64,000 nucleotides of DNA. Source: Nymphaea colorata (lineage: Eukaryota > Streptophyta > Magnoliopsida > Nymphaeales > Nymphaeaceae). Shown here in pieces: positions 47,001 through 58,483 of this stretch. The stretch lies in the NCBI RefSeq assembly GCF_008831285.2, contig NC_045139.1, positions 32,771,706 through 32,835,705 of the forward strand, read 5' to 3'. How positions within the stretch are numbered: the first letter of the stretch is position 1; every line of letters begins with the position of its first letter. The notes below the pieces were generated by a model, which worked only from the letters and a program-made list of their open reading frames with translations, was not told where the DNA came from and made no database searches. The position numbers and the translations under genes are program-made.

Positions 47001-48073
47001 AAAACCGTAGTTACCCTGTAATGATGCATTTTCCATTTATTTTGTATTGATGTCTGCAGGAGTTACAAAGAGCTGATGGCCCAATGTGACCTTTTGGCAA
47101 GAGAAGAGCAAAATTCTCAAAAAAAGCTTGCCAAGGCCGTGCAAAAGAAAGAAAAACTGAAGGTGAAAGATATCCTCAATCACCTGAAACTATTTATGCT
47201 TCTAACTTCATCTCCCTTAAATGATTAGATTTTCATGTTCTATGAATATATACCAGGAAAAATTGAAAGAACTAAAGAGCGCTCTTGGAGAGAAGGACAA
47301 TGAAATCTTGAGGAAGAAAGAAAAACTGAAGGTGAAACATCTCCTTGATCACTTAATAACTGCTTATGCTTCTAATTTTCTCCCCTTTAGGTAACAAGAA
47401 TTTCATGTTTTGTGAAATATACCAGAAAAAATCGAAAAAACTAAAGAGAGCTCTTGAAGAGAAGGATAAGGAAATCTTGAGGAGCTCAAAAATATGCAAG
47501 AGAGTTCACATGGAAGAGGCTCATGAAAATAGTAATAAGCTTGATTGTATGGAGAACTCCAGGTCAAGAGTGAAAAAGGAATCTGCTATTGGTACCTCAG
47601 AATCATGTTGTACTGATCTTTTGTCCAAGCATGCCTCTGTTGCCAGAGTGATTACTGGTCTTCCTGAAAGACAAAGTGCTTCAAATCTGAAAACATCTAG
47701 AACAGAGGTAATATATGTTGACATGCAAGGCCAGACTTATTTTGAAGCTGACATGGGCAGATCAACTAATTCAGAAAAGGGGACATGGGAGCAACATTCA
47801 GAGAAGCCTGCAGACTTAGTGGCAGATGAACAAGCTACTCCTCACATGAACATAGAGAAGATTGAGGAAAGAAAACCAATTGTTGAACAAGCTACTCCTC
47901 ACATGAACATTGAGAAGATTGAGGAAAGAAAACCAATTTTTAAAGGATTATTGGGTCCGTGTCCTCAAGATAATGCAGGACATGGTAAGTCACAAGCACC
48001 GAGCTTATTGATTACCATTGATGATGATGTCATTCTTCCTGATCAGGCCTGGAAACGCAACATCTCATTGTAA
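41868..48073 (+). CDS. TRAIP: TRAIP-like RING-type E3 ubiquitin ligase
   Basis: RING E3 ligase resembling TRAIP, which in animals acts at stalled replisomes and in genome stability. Nine plus-strand exons: 41868-42001, 42084-42261, 42347-42445, 42587-42688, 42815-42897, 42989-43105, 47060-47162, 47257-47331 and 47426-48073. The phase is continuous and the product is 512 residues. The RING spans residues 17-64, with ligands C17, C20, C37, H39, H42, C45, C61 and C64 (CTICFQEL, CGHVFHEFC, CPMC). The pattern C-x2-C, C-x-H-x2-H-x2-C, C-x2-C matches TRAIP. A long coiled coil follows at about residues 100-310, then a polar tail. Exon 8 and the start of exon 9 are duplicates, and a 19-residue unit (EQATPHMNIEKIEERKPI plus V or F) occurs twice in the tail. 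Intron 6 is 3.95 kb. Near the C terminus LLITIDDD resembles a SUMO-interaction motif. I see no obvious terminal PCNA-binding box. Confidence 0.88.
43973..44062. repeat. (CA)n-(TA)n-(CA)n compound microsatellite
   Basis: CA run at 43973-44002, TA run at 44003-44037, then CA again at 44047-44062. It lies in the 3.95-kb intron 6 of TRAIP. Confidence 0.92.
46244..46453 (+). other. Short open frame in TRAIP intron, possible retroelement remnant
   Basis: A 69-codon plus-strand frame is rich in Trp (SWPWVCTLWEDI, DYLTWQWGQL). The Trp spacing recalls the zinc-binding tail of plant LINE reverse transcriptases. I cannot align it to a family, and no target-site duplication or poly(A) tail is evident. 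It lies inside the large TRAIP intron. Confidence 0.2.
47145..47480 (+). repeat. Tandem duplication of exon plus intron in TRAIP
   Basis: The stretch from AAAGAAAAACTGAAGGTGAAA at about 47146 recurs at about 47317. It is followed in both copies by a short intron (ATCTCCTTGATCAC or ATATCCTCAATCAC, then TTATGCTTCTAA and TTTCATGTT), ATACCAG, and a coding part (GAACTAAAGAGCGCTCTTG or AAACTAAAGAGAGCTCTTG; GAAATCTTGAGGA). The unit is about 170 bp. It duplicates both splice sites and coding sequence, so exon 8 and the start of exon 9 are paralogous. Confidence 0.85.
47828..47941 (+). repeat. 57-bp in-frame coding duplication in TRAIP tail
   Basis: The unit starting GAACAAGCTACTCCTCACAT occurs at 47828 and 47885 with almost no differences. 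It encodes two copies of a 19-residue stretch starting EQATPHMNIEKIEERKPI. Confidence 0.92.
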
Positions 48074-51000
48074 TTGCGCTGCCAGCCTAATCACCTCTTT
48101 AGTACCAAAATTTTGTCCATTTTTTAGCAACCCTAGTGAAGCTGCCTATTCAAGGGGATGGGTATTAATGTGCAAGTTCTGACATTATGAGTTTAATGAA
48201 TCAAAAGATTTTTGTCATATATTTTGTTTTGAGTTTCATGAAAATTCAGTACTGTGTTACCAAAGAATTGGTTTTTTGGTATATATTTGTTTGTTAATAA
48301 AGGTGGGGGCCACTCCTAGCAACTCTCAATTTTTTTCCTTAAGACTTAGCAGTTGAAATTCTTCATGGTGTTTTTTTAACTAATGATGCTCGTATGAACG
48401 CAGAAAGGTAGGGATTGTTGTAAACAGGCACAGCGGAGCAACGTAGGCTTCATTTTTCAGATGTTCTGTTTGTTTGGCATTCAAACCTGGAGAGTGAAGT
48501 CACTTTCACAAATTTGGCCATAGCGGCACTTTCTTCCTTCAGTTGGAACTTGAAAATTCCTTTTCAAAATTAAAGGACTGGTAACCAACTGGATACACAG
48601 AGTTATCTGAGCATTGCCACAAAGGTGTTGTCCGGATGCAAGTGAAAATGGCCTTGGATAAGTTTAAACTATATATCTTATATCTGCATTTTGAGGGTGA
48701 AAATAGTCCCTGCCTTTTGAAGGGGACTAGCTTTCCTTTAGGAGATAAAAGTACATGTTTTAGGGATGAAAATTGCAGCTTACATTTGGTTTGAGGGTAG
48801 AGGACGTGCACCTGGAAGGAGTTTTCTCCACCATTCGAACTCTTTTCGGGAGAAATGGATCTGATGCAAAGTGGGAGGCAAACCCCTCAGTTATAAAGTT
48901 CCAGAACACCAAATCCTAAACCATTCCTCCCAGGCATTGCAACAAATAATTGTCCTCACCCATGCTCCTGTATTTGAAGCATGCACTGATGATGGTAATC
49001 CATAAAGGGACACTTTTCTCAGGTACTCTTTGGACTTACATTTTATTAAATTATTATATTTTGTTGTAGCTGTCCTGTTTCTGGTGTCTTTTTTGTTTAA
49101 TGAGTGATTGGAGGATGTTAGCAATGTTGTGGTGGATGAAAGCACTTTCCCATTGATAAAACCACTGGTTTTCATCTCACAATCATAAATGTTCTCTCGT
49201 GATATGCATCAAATGTTTGAAGTTGCATTAAATGTTATCCATATGAAAAGTGATGATCATATGCAATATATTTGAGTATCAATCTATTTGTCATTCAAAA
49301 GAGGCTGTGGAACACAAACAGCTACACGTGCTTAATGAAAACAGCTGTATTTAGCAGTGATATGTTGGCAATGCCAACTCAAAAATTAAGGCCTTCTGGA
49401 GCAACAGAATGCATGCTAGCCTGATAAAATGGATAGGTAAGAGTCCAATATGGATCGCTTTCTATATAATGCTGGAATTATGCTGGTTACCAACAAACAG
49501 CTACGCGTGCTTAAAAAACAGCTGTATTTAGCAGTGATATGTTGGCAATGCCAACTCAAAATGACCTTTTGGAGCAACAGGATGCATGCTAGCCTGATAA
49601 AATGGATAGGTAAGAGACCAATATGGAACACTTTCTATATAATGCTGGAATTATGCTGGTTACCGGCAAGCATTTTGTTGATGTTATGATGAAAAATCTG
49701 GCACAAAAGCTTTCTGGAAAGACACTTGGAAATTCATTCTGTTAACTATATTTATAGGTGTTCATCATTTACCTAGTGATGTTCATGGATCTATAGTGAG
49801 CAGGTTAGTTGAGACAAGAAAATCTACTGGCATTGAGCAGTTAACTGTGGTTGAAGCAGGTGAAAGAGAGGAGTAGAGCAAGTCACTGGTGACTTTTCTT
49901 TCACTTTGCAGTATCGGAAGTCAAATTTCATTCCCATGATGCCATCTTGTTATTTTGGTCCCTCATTACCCACAGATTCTTTATATCCTACATTGGCTAT
50001 TCTAGTTGAAAACTCTCTTGCAAGTAGGCATATTCAGTATTTTTATCGCTGTAACCGTGGGCAGTAGTTTTGTGGCAGAACGCATCTTCAATAGTGGTTC
50101 ACTTTTTTGGCTCTTGCAGGCTTCCAGGGAGCGGTCTCTTTGAAAGCCTTCTGTAGAGGTGGCAAATGAAGTAGACCGAAATGCATGGTTTCATGGAGGC
50201 CTAGAGATTGAGGAGGCCGTCACAAACCAGAGGACTGACTGTTTCCTCATGGGCTGTTGAGGTATCTTCTTGGAAATGACCTTGACTTGTCCAGTCTTCA
50301 GAATCCATGGGATTGATCCGGTGGGCTTAGCCACCACTGCAGGTGATCATTGTCATCCCTCACTGAAGACTGGCGTAAGCAACAACTCGTTGCTAAGATA
50401 TACCCTATAAGAAAAACTTCAGTCAGGGTTTGACGGTTTCTCTCCATACATGTAGCTCCTACAACATGCAGCAGTAGGAAATAGGGGCACTATTTCCATT
50501 GACTTCAATCTTATTAGCTTAGATAATCGAAAAGGCTGCCGATTCAAACTTGTTGTTCTAATCTTTTTTAGAATTGAAGTTGATAGCTTAAAAGTCTACT
50601 TGTCAGATATGTTTTTGAGGGTTGTTTACATGTCAGCTTGTGAGCAAGTTGATCATATTAACTGGAACAGCTTGTATTGGTGCTCTTACATATATCAAAG
50701 TCCTATTTATTCAAGTTTCTACGACTAGTCATGAAAACACCGTGTGGTTGGGCTGGTTTAGCAACTCCCATTATGGGATGGATCAACCACGTGTGGGTAA
50801 CCTGCTTCTAATTTGGACTATAACAACCAGCAGCCGTGAATTCTTGACCAGTTTACACCCCTAACATTAGGCATAAAATAGATAAATATATAATTTTCTT
50901 TGGATTGCTATATGATTCTAAGTCGAGTTATGTAATCACTGAACAAGATTATATGGAAACTGTATTTAATATAAGTGATTGTAAAGTGACTTTAAGATGA

Positions 51001-52470
51001 ATAGTTCAAATCAGGCTATGTGGAAACTGAATCACATTATTCGAAAGCTAATCAACTAGATCAATTTAAAATTCAGAATCTATTGTCGTTGTGTCTTGAA
51101 TATTGCATTGTTGCTTACAAGAAATCACCTATTCATCTAAATCTCATAGTTTAACAGAACTCTTTCAAAAGCAGCTCAAGTTTGCTTGTAATTGAAATCC
51201 AACGTTTGGAAAGTAAGTTAAAATGTAGGTACTCAGGATATGAATATGAGATTTAGTGTTTTAGGTTGTACCAACTTAAGTCGAAATCTTTTACATGCCC
51301 AGTTAAATTATGCGAAGTCAAAATAGTTTACATCCATAAATAAATTTAGATATGGGCCTTAAAGTTGGTCATCTTTGTAATTCAGGCTGAGCAAGGTTTT
51401 GGCTTACAATATGTTGCAAACTGGCCAATTCAAATGCTTTGATATTTGGATTTGGACAATATTGTATTGGGTAATTGATAATTTTCTTATTCAAGGCATT
51501 GTTCTTGGCTCTTAGGTTGTGTTTGTTTCATTGTGGATTTGAGATCAACGGTGATCTGATCCAAGGATTTAAGGTCACCCTTCACCCCCCCTTCTTAATC
51601 CGACCTTAAATCCATGGTTTTTAACATGTAGCACAGATTTAAAATCCATGCTATTGAGATATTCAGTTTGTTTAATTTGTGGATATTCCAAAACATCTTT
51701 TTATGCAGATTCAGATTTAAGATCCAAAGTTATCAAATGCAAAGTTAGTGTTTGGCTTGTCACAACTAACTCTTTGAAGGCGTCTGATTTCCTGTTCCTG
51801 CAGCAAGAGGGGATGCATTTTCTGGATCTTTTATAAATGTTTTGGGTAGAGAGGTGTAAAGAGTTTACTCTTAATTATACGTCTGACCTAAAACATTTCA
51901 TTTTGATCAGTCTATTAAAAATAAAACCCAAATACAGTTGGTATCAATTATCATACTCCAATTTGATAAGTCAAGATTGAAAATAAATTCCAAATAAACT
52001 TTGTATCCAACTTTGTTTCGAGAAGCCAGATTTCAGTTCGTAGTCTTACGTTGAGGCTTGTTCATTGTTCTAAAAGTGTGTATTTTGAATATAAGATTCA
52101 AAGGTATCTAAAATCTTTGGGAGTTTTTTATTCCTGTAGATTTTAAATTCATGGATCTGATGTGTCATACTTTACTTATGCGGCACAAGAATTTACACTA
52201 AAATCTATTAGTCCATCAAACTAGCTATCTTAGATCAGAAATAAAATCCATGCCTTGAGATCCTCATGTTACTTTTTCTATGAGAAAAAAAGTTCAGAAA
52301 AAGAGGAGAGGGCTTGATGTTAGATCAATTGGTTCCAAATATCTTAAAACAAAGTAGATCAAGGGCAATTCAAACACCTTCTCGTATTCCAAGTTTTAAC
52401 TTGATTGATTTCTAGAAAAGCTTTGAAATTTAGAGTTTAGTTGAATCATGGGTTTGATGTTTAGAAGACA
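48074..52470. other. Spacer between TRAIP and HSP90
   Basis: Holds the TRAIP 3'UTR at its start, then AT-rich unassigned DNA. A 178-bp tandem duplication lies at 49315-49663. A short frame after an acceptor-like ATTTATAG at 49758 reads VHHLPSDVHGSIVSRLVE and stops near 49875; I do not recognise it. No gene can be supported. Confidence 0.5.
49315..49663. repeat. 178-bp tandem duplication
   Basis: Copies starting ACAAACAGCTAC(A/G)CGTGCTT lie at 49315 and 49493. They share GCTGTATTTAGCAGTGATAT, TGCATGCTAGCCTGATAAAA and TTTCTATATAATGCTGGAAT at high identity. Intergenic. Confidence 0.92.
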
Positions 52471-52474
52471 CTTT

Positions 52475-52860
52475 GGGTGTTAGTAGGATGTTAATATATA
52501 TTGGATATCCAATCGAACAGTTATGAAAAAATTAGATATAAAAAAATTTAATATTTGATTAAGAAATAAGATCAGATTCAGATTTAAGAAATGACATTTG
52601 GATGCTGATTTGAATATACATAAATATCTGATTAAATTCACATTGGGTTCAATTTTAAATAAATATCTTATATATAATGCTCTTACAATTGAAAAATTGA
52701 CTAGATTGAGATTCAGATATAAATGTAAAAATCAGATACAAATTCATATACAACTTTTGTTCATTCATATTTGAATATGAATACATGAATATTAACAAAT
52801 ATATCTGATTTAAATATAATCGGTTAGCATAAACTTTTCTTTAGATTTAGATTTAAGGAT
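52475..52860 (-). repeat. Degenerate dispersed repeat, copy 2 (inverted relative to copy 1)
   Basis: Begins GGATGTTAATATATATTGGA followed by TATCCAATCG, then a run of degenerate ATTTGAATAT / AGATTCAGAT words. The opening is the reverse complement of the end of the stretch at 18045-18360. It lies a few hundred bases upstream of HSP90. Confidence 0.45.
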
Positions 52861-53110
52861 GAATGTGGATCTAATAGTAGTCGTTCAGTTTCAGATTCAA
52901 TAAGAAACCGGTTTCGTATCCTGGTTTGGTGAGCCGCTTCCAAATCAGCCGTTGGGACGGGCGATCCGAAAGATGTAACAGCATAAAAAGTACTTGTCCA
53001 CAAAACATAAAAATGGAGCAGGTATTTTGGAATATGAGCTCAATGCAAGGACCATTTTCCAAAATTGGGGGAGAAGAAAATGAAAAACAGGAGAAATGTT
53101 CAAATTTCAT

Positions 53111-53125
53111 GGAAGCATCTAGAAG
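53111..53125 (+). promoter_or_regulatory. Imperfect trimeric heat-shock element
   Basis: GGAAG-CATCT-AGAAG: three contiguous 5-bp units fitting nGAAn-nTTCn-nGAAn with one mismatch (ATC for TTC). It lies about 75 bp upstream of a TATA-like box and about 200 bp upstream of the HSP90 start codon, as expected for an HSF-regulated gene. Confidence 0.45.
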
Positions 53126-53186
53126 GCAGGTGCGAGAGAAAGGGTCCATGTAGGGTTTGCTTCCCGCTGCCTCGTCCCGGCAGTCT

Positions 53187-53197
53187 TATTTATAGGA
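53187..53197 (+). promoter_or_regulatory. TATA-like box of HSP90
   Basis: TTATTTATAGG lies about 115 bp upstream of the HSP90 start codon. It implies transcription starts at about 53220 and a leader of about 90 bases. Confidence 0.5.
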
Positions 53198-53307
53198 GAG
53201 AAGGGACGCGACGCTCTGTCTTCCGCAGCCGCACTGAAGTGAAGCAGCCACTTCCCTCCGACGATCATTTCCTCTCATCTCCCTCTTCCTCCAGATCGTT
53301 TGCTGCC

Positions 53308-56300
53308 ATGGCCGACGTTGAGACCGGTGAGGCCGAGACCTTCGCCTTCCAGGCGGAGATCAACCAGCTTCTCAGCCTGATCATCAATACCTTCTACAGC
53401 AACAAGGAGATCTTCCTTAGGGAGCTCATCAGCAACTCCTCTGATGTTAGTTTTCTTCTTTGTAGTTATCTTTCTCGTCTGGCCTCTCGACTTCCTTGAG
53501 CTTATTTTTGTTCCCCATCTCGCCAAAATGGGGAAACTGTGCTTACGTGGTTCTTGATGTTATGTTTTCGTTTTCAGTTTTCCTCCTCCTTCAGATCCAT
53601 CTTCTGTATCAGTTGCTACCGACGTCCTGAGATTTGAAAAAGTAGTTCTGTGTTCATGTGTTGGGTATCGGACGATGATTTTTTTTTTCGCATGATCCTG
53701 GTTCTTTATTGGTCTAAAATTGTCCTTTAACGTATGTTCTCCGGTTTTTGTCTTCAGAAAGTCGGATATATGTCAACTATGACGGAGGCTTTCCCTAGAT
53801 GATATGCTTTTTGAACTTATTTTTCTTACTTGGTGTTAATTTGTTCTCACTGGCAAGCCTCTAGAAGCATACTGTTTGTTTCCTTTTGTTCACTTCATGT
53901 AAGCTGATAAAACGGCGTTACTGGTCTTTTGATACCGTTTTTGCTGCTAGCAGGTAGTTGATTGCGTCTTTTATATCTCCTTTCCACTGCCAAAAATGAT
54001 TATGTTAGGGTTTTCGTTGCCGTTATGGAAAACGCGTTGAGGACATTTTGTATGTTGTTACCTGGTGTGTCTACCTGGCCGGCGATGTTCTGAACGTTTG
54101 GGGCAATCTTCAATGAATTTAACAATCTATCCGACGTAATTATTCCCCACATAATCCCAATACTGAGGCTTCTGATAGAATATTAATAATTTTTTTCCAG
54201 CAATTTGGTTCCCAGTAGATGTGGCAAATCAGATCTCTGCTTCTGCCTATTTTTAATTTTTAAATGGATTTTGCTGATTTTCTTTCGTGTTTTCTTTTCA
54301 CTTTCCTTTATTTTTTTAGAATCATAGACCGGTAGATATGCTTTTCCTTGACGGTATTCTGATACCTTGTCAGGTTCTGTTAGTACTTTTCCCTTTGCCA
54401 TGAGTACGCCTGATGTTTGACGACCCTGTTAGTTATTAACTACTCAAATTCCGCTACATTTAGTGCCTTGCATACACATTTGTCTGGTGAATGTTGTGGT
54501 ACAATATTCCAGTAGTTGATGTGATGTTATGTTATTGTAGGCCTTGGACAAGATCAGATTCGAAAGCCTGACAGACAAGAGCAAGCTTGATGCTCAGCCC
54601 GAGCTATTCATTCGACTAGTTCCCGACAAGGTTAACAAAACCCTAACCATAACTGATAGTGGAATCGGCATGACGAAATCTGGTATACACCTGATTAGTT
54701 TCTTTTGATAATAGTGTCGTTTCTTATCCTGTTATTAACAAAAGCTTAATTATTTCAGACTTGGTGAACAATTTGGGAACAATTGCAAGGTCTGGAACTA
54801 AAGAGTTCATGGAGGCATTGCAGGCTGGAGCTGATGTGAGCATGATCGGTCAATTTGGAGTAGGTTTTTATTCTGCCTACTTGGTTGCTGAGAAGGTTAT
54901 TGTTGTCACCAAGCACAATGATGACGAGCAGTATATTTGGGAATCTCAAGCGGGTGGCTCATTTACTGTTACCAGAGACGTCTCTGGTGAAAATCTGGGC
55001 CGAGGAACCAAAATTGTGCTCCACCTGAAGGAGGACCAGGTATATCTAGAACATTTTTTAGCAACCTATTTTTTCTCAAAGCAGAATGTTAGTCGGGCTA
55101 TTTTGTCTTTTCAATTTGGATGAGGCTATTTAATAGATTTCCTTGTTGACATCACTTTTCCTATTTACACGTTGATTCATGCTTGTTTTACTAAAAACTT
55201 ATATAGTTTTTACCACTTAGAATTCCCTTGAAATAAATAGATAGTGTCTTGCCTATTCTGAGAGTTTTGCTTGGGGGCATGCGGCACAGTTGTGCTGCTG
55301 CTGACATTCGAGAAGGTTTGGTCTGTTTCACATTTTTATCATCTTGGTGGTTGTTTTCGTCAAGGTTGCCTTGACGAGTTGGTTAGGAAGCACTTAATAA
55401 TAGGAACTTAGTGAACTTGAGTTTTCATGTATTAATTATTGCAAAAACTTCTGATTTGCCCGGTATAGGAGTCACATAGTTGTTGTGTTTGTTTGCAGCT
55501 GGAATATTTGGAGGAGAGGAGGCTGAAGGACCTCGTAAAGAAGCACTCTGAGTTCATTAGCTACCCGATCAACTTGTGGACTGAAAAAACCACAGAAAAG
55601 GAGGTGAGCGATGATGAGGAGGAAGAGAAAAAAGAAGAAGAGGGAGCTGTAGAGGACGTTGATGAGGAGAAGGAGACCAAAAAGAAGAAGAAAGTGAAGG
55701 AGGTTTCTCATGAATGGTCCCTTATTAACAAGCAGAAACCTATCTGGATGAGGAAACCAGAAGAGATCACCAAGGAAGAATATGCTTCCTTCTACAAGAG
55801 CCTGACTAATGACTGGGAAGACCATCTTTCTGTGAAACACTTCTCCGTTGAAGGTCAGCTTGAGTTCAAAGCCATTCTTTTTGTTCCCAAGCGTGCACCT
55901 TTTGATTTGTTTGACACAAGGAAGAAGATGAACAACATCAAACTCTATGTGCGACGTGTCTTCATCATGGACAACTGTGAGGAACTCATTCCCGAGTACC
56001 TTGGTTTTGTGAAGGGTGTTGTTGATTCGGATGATCTTCCTCTTAACATTTCCCGTGAGATGCTTCAGCAAAACAAGATCCTTAAGGTGATCAGAAAGAA
56101 TCTTGTCAAGAAATGCATTGAGCTGTTCTCTGAAATTGCCGAAAACAAGGATGACTACAACAAATTCTATGAGTCTTTCTCAAAGAATCTCAAGTTGGGT
56201 ATCCATGAGGACAGCCAGAACAGAGGTAAGTTGGCGGACTTGCTGAGGTATCATTCGACAAAGAGTGGTGATGAGCTCACGAGCCTGAAGGACTATGTGA

Positions 56301-57043
56301 CCAGGATGAAGGAAGGCCAGAAGGACATTTATTACATAACGGGTGAGAGCAAGAAGGCTGTTGAGAATTCTCCCTTCCTGGAAAGATTGAAGAAGAAAGG
56401 ATACGAGGTCCTTTTCATGATTGACGCAATTGATGAGTATGCTGTTGGACAGCTCAAGGAATATGACGGGAAGAAGTTGGTTTCAGCAACAAAGGAAGGG
56501 TTGAAGTTGGAGGAAACAGAGGAGGAGAAGAAGAAAAAGGAGGAGAAGAAGGCTGCTTTTGAAGGTCTGTGCAAGGTGATGAAGGATATATTGGGCGATA
56601 AGGTAGAGAAGGTGGTCGTATCAGATAGGATTGTCGATTCTCCCTGCTGTCTGGTGACAGGTGAATATGGGTGGACAGCCAACATGGAAAGAATCATGAA
56701 GGCTCAGGCCCTGAGGGATAGCAGCATGTCTTCATACATGTCAAGCAAGAAGACTATGGAGATCAACCCAGAGAATGCGATAATGGAAGAGCTGAGGAAG
56801 CGATCAGATGCTGACAAGAACGACAAATCAGTGAAGGACCTGGTCCTCTTGCTGTTTGAAACTGCATTGCTCACTTCTGGGTTCAGCCTGGATGACCCGA
56901 ACACCTTTGGAGGAAGGATCCATAGGATGTTGAAGCTGGGTTTGAGCATTGACGAAGACGAAGCTGCTGCTGGTGAAGATACTGACATGCCCGCCCTGGA
57001 GGATGATGGTAACGAGGAGAGCAAGATGGAAGAAGTTGACTAA
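53308..57043 (+). CDS. HSP90: Cytosolic heat shock protein 90 (HSP90)
   Basis: ATP-dependent dimeric chaperone of the cytosol that matures kinases, receptors and immune regulators with co-chaperones. Four exons: 53308-53445, 54541-54682, 54759-55039 and 55499-57043. They are in phase and encode 701 residues (Arabidopsis cytosolic HSP90s are about 699-705). The start [14 protein letters not shown] is followed by the GHKL ATPase domain: [11 protein letters not shown] with catalytic Glu39, [16 protein letters not shown] and the lid [17 protein letters not shown]. An acidic/lysine linker at about 217-255 follows. The middle domain contains [15 protein letters not shown] and the conserved arginine region NISREMLQQ. 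The dimerisation domain ends in MEEVD, the TPR co-chaperone docking motif that marks cytosolic HSP90s. Intron 1 (1.1 kb) splits the N-box, SNSSD/ALDK. An HSE-like element and TATA-like box lie upstream. No defects seen. Confidence 0.98.
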
Positions 57044-58483
57044 GAGTGTCACAGGCGTAGCCATAGTATTGGTGCGACGTCTGAAGTTTTTGTTTGTTGA
57101 ACTTGGTTTCTGCTACAGTTTTATTTTTTTAATGTTTTTTGCTTGGTATTATTAGCTGTCAGAGGAATAGGTAGAGATGCTAATTCTGGGTTATGTTTTT
57201 CGTGGATTTGTTTCTCCTTTCCCATAGTTTAATGAGTTTTTAACTCAATATTTAGCTACTACGCCTGGACCGTCACTGTTGGGATTCTTGTTAATATTTG
57301 AGCCTGTCAACCTTTCCTGGTTTCCATCGGCTTTGATTTTGAGTTCATTTGGTTCTTTGTCCCTAATCTTTAGTTTTCGGATGCCAATCTTGTTAAAAAT
57401 CGCCCTAAAGTTTCCTTGATATAAACTTTGGCTTGTTTAAGCTGTTTGGATAGTGTATCAACTGCTAGCAAGTTGGTTTTGCATTGTTGGCCTTATATCC
57501 GTCGATATGCCATGCCTTCGTTACAAGATGGTGCGGCTGTAAAAATAAAAGACCTCATTCTCTAGTCTTCTACATGAAGTGGTTACATGCATTTAGGATT
57601 ATTTCTAACAAAGACATGGTCTTAAGGATGTCCGTGGGTCGTATCCGTCAGAGATTTCCTCAAGTCTGATCCTTGTAGTTTCTTACACCAATTTGATTTT
57701 TTGAGCGAATGGGAACGAAATTGCTTCATAAGCTGGTTCTACATGGAGTAAATATTTGGACCTGTTTTCTCGGGTAAGGAACTGTTTAAGGTGTGCCGAC
57801 TTGTTGATAATTGAATCTCACCTTGTCTGCTCGGCCCATCTACATAAGTCCGAAATTTAGTCTGTTGACCTCATGCACGCTCAAATTCAATATTTCATTA
57901 CTTATTAGTGTTTATAGATTCTGATTCATATAAATCTAGGTATTCTGCAGAAAAATGCCGGTTTCATCGATCATTTTTTTTTAGATTCTTAACATGACTT
58001 GAAATAAACGAACCATTTGTTTTTATATTTTATGTAGTATTAAAACTGTACTTAATCAGCGGATCCTGAATGTATCTTTTCAATTCAGCAACCGATTTCA
58101 GTAATATCAGCAGTTTTTCTCAGTTCAGTCGATTGGGTCACCAATACTTGTTAAGCCGAGCACAGCCATTTACTATCAGGCTGCTCTGTCATGTCCTGTT
58201 CTACAACTTTCAGCTGGACTTCGAGCCGTTTGGGCCATGACTCGGACGGTACTGAAGTTGCATGGCAGGACGTGGTGTAAGTCGCTGGAGCAGGCCACGC
58301 TCTCGAACGCGCTCTGCCTTCCCTGCTACCTGCCTCGCCGCTTCCTCTCCTTAAATTGCCCACATAAAATGGCGACCCCCTGGGACCCGCTTATATTGCA
58401 ACCATCTTTTTCTCTCTGAGATAACCTGCATCTCTTTGTTCTTTTGTTTAAACTTGGCGGTGGCGGCGGTGGTGGGGAGTAGC
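57044..58483. other. Spacer between HSP90 and its truncated copy
   Basis: Begins with the HSP90 3'UTR (T-rich to about 57300). The rest is unassigned. The part just before 58484 looks promoter- and leader-like: GCTTATATTGCAAC near 58389 could be a TATA box, followed by a CT-rich leader and a GGCGGTGGCGGCGGTGGTGG run immediately before the ATG. Confidence 0.5.

Noticed and set aside
55472-57064. Minus-strand open frames opposite HSP90
   Set aside because: Antisense to the long, fully conserved HSP90 exon 4; the composition follows from its acidic/lysine codons.
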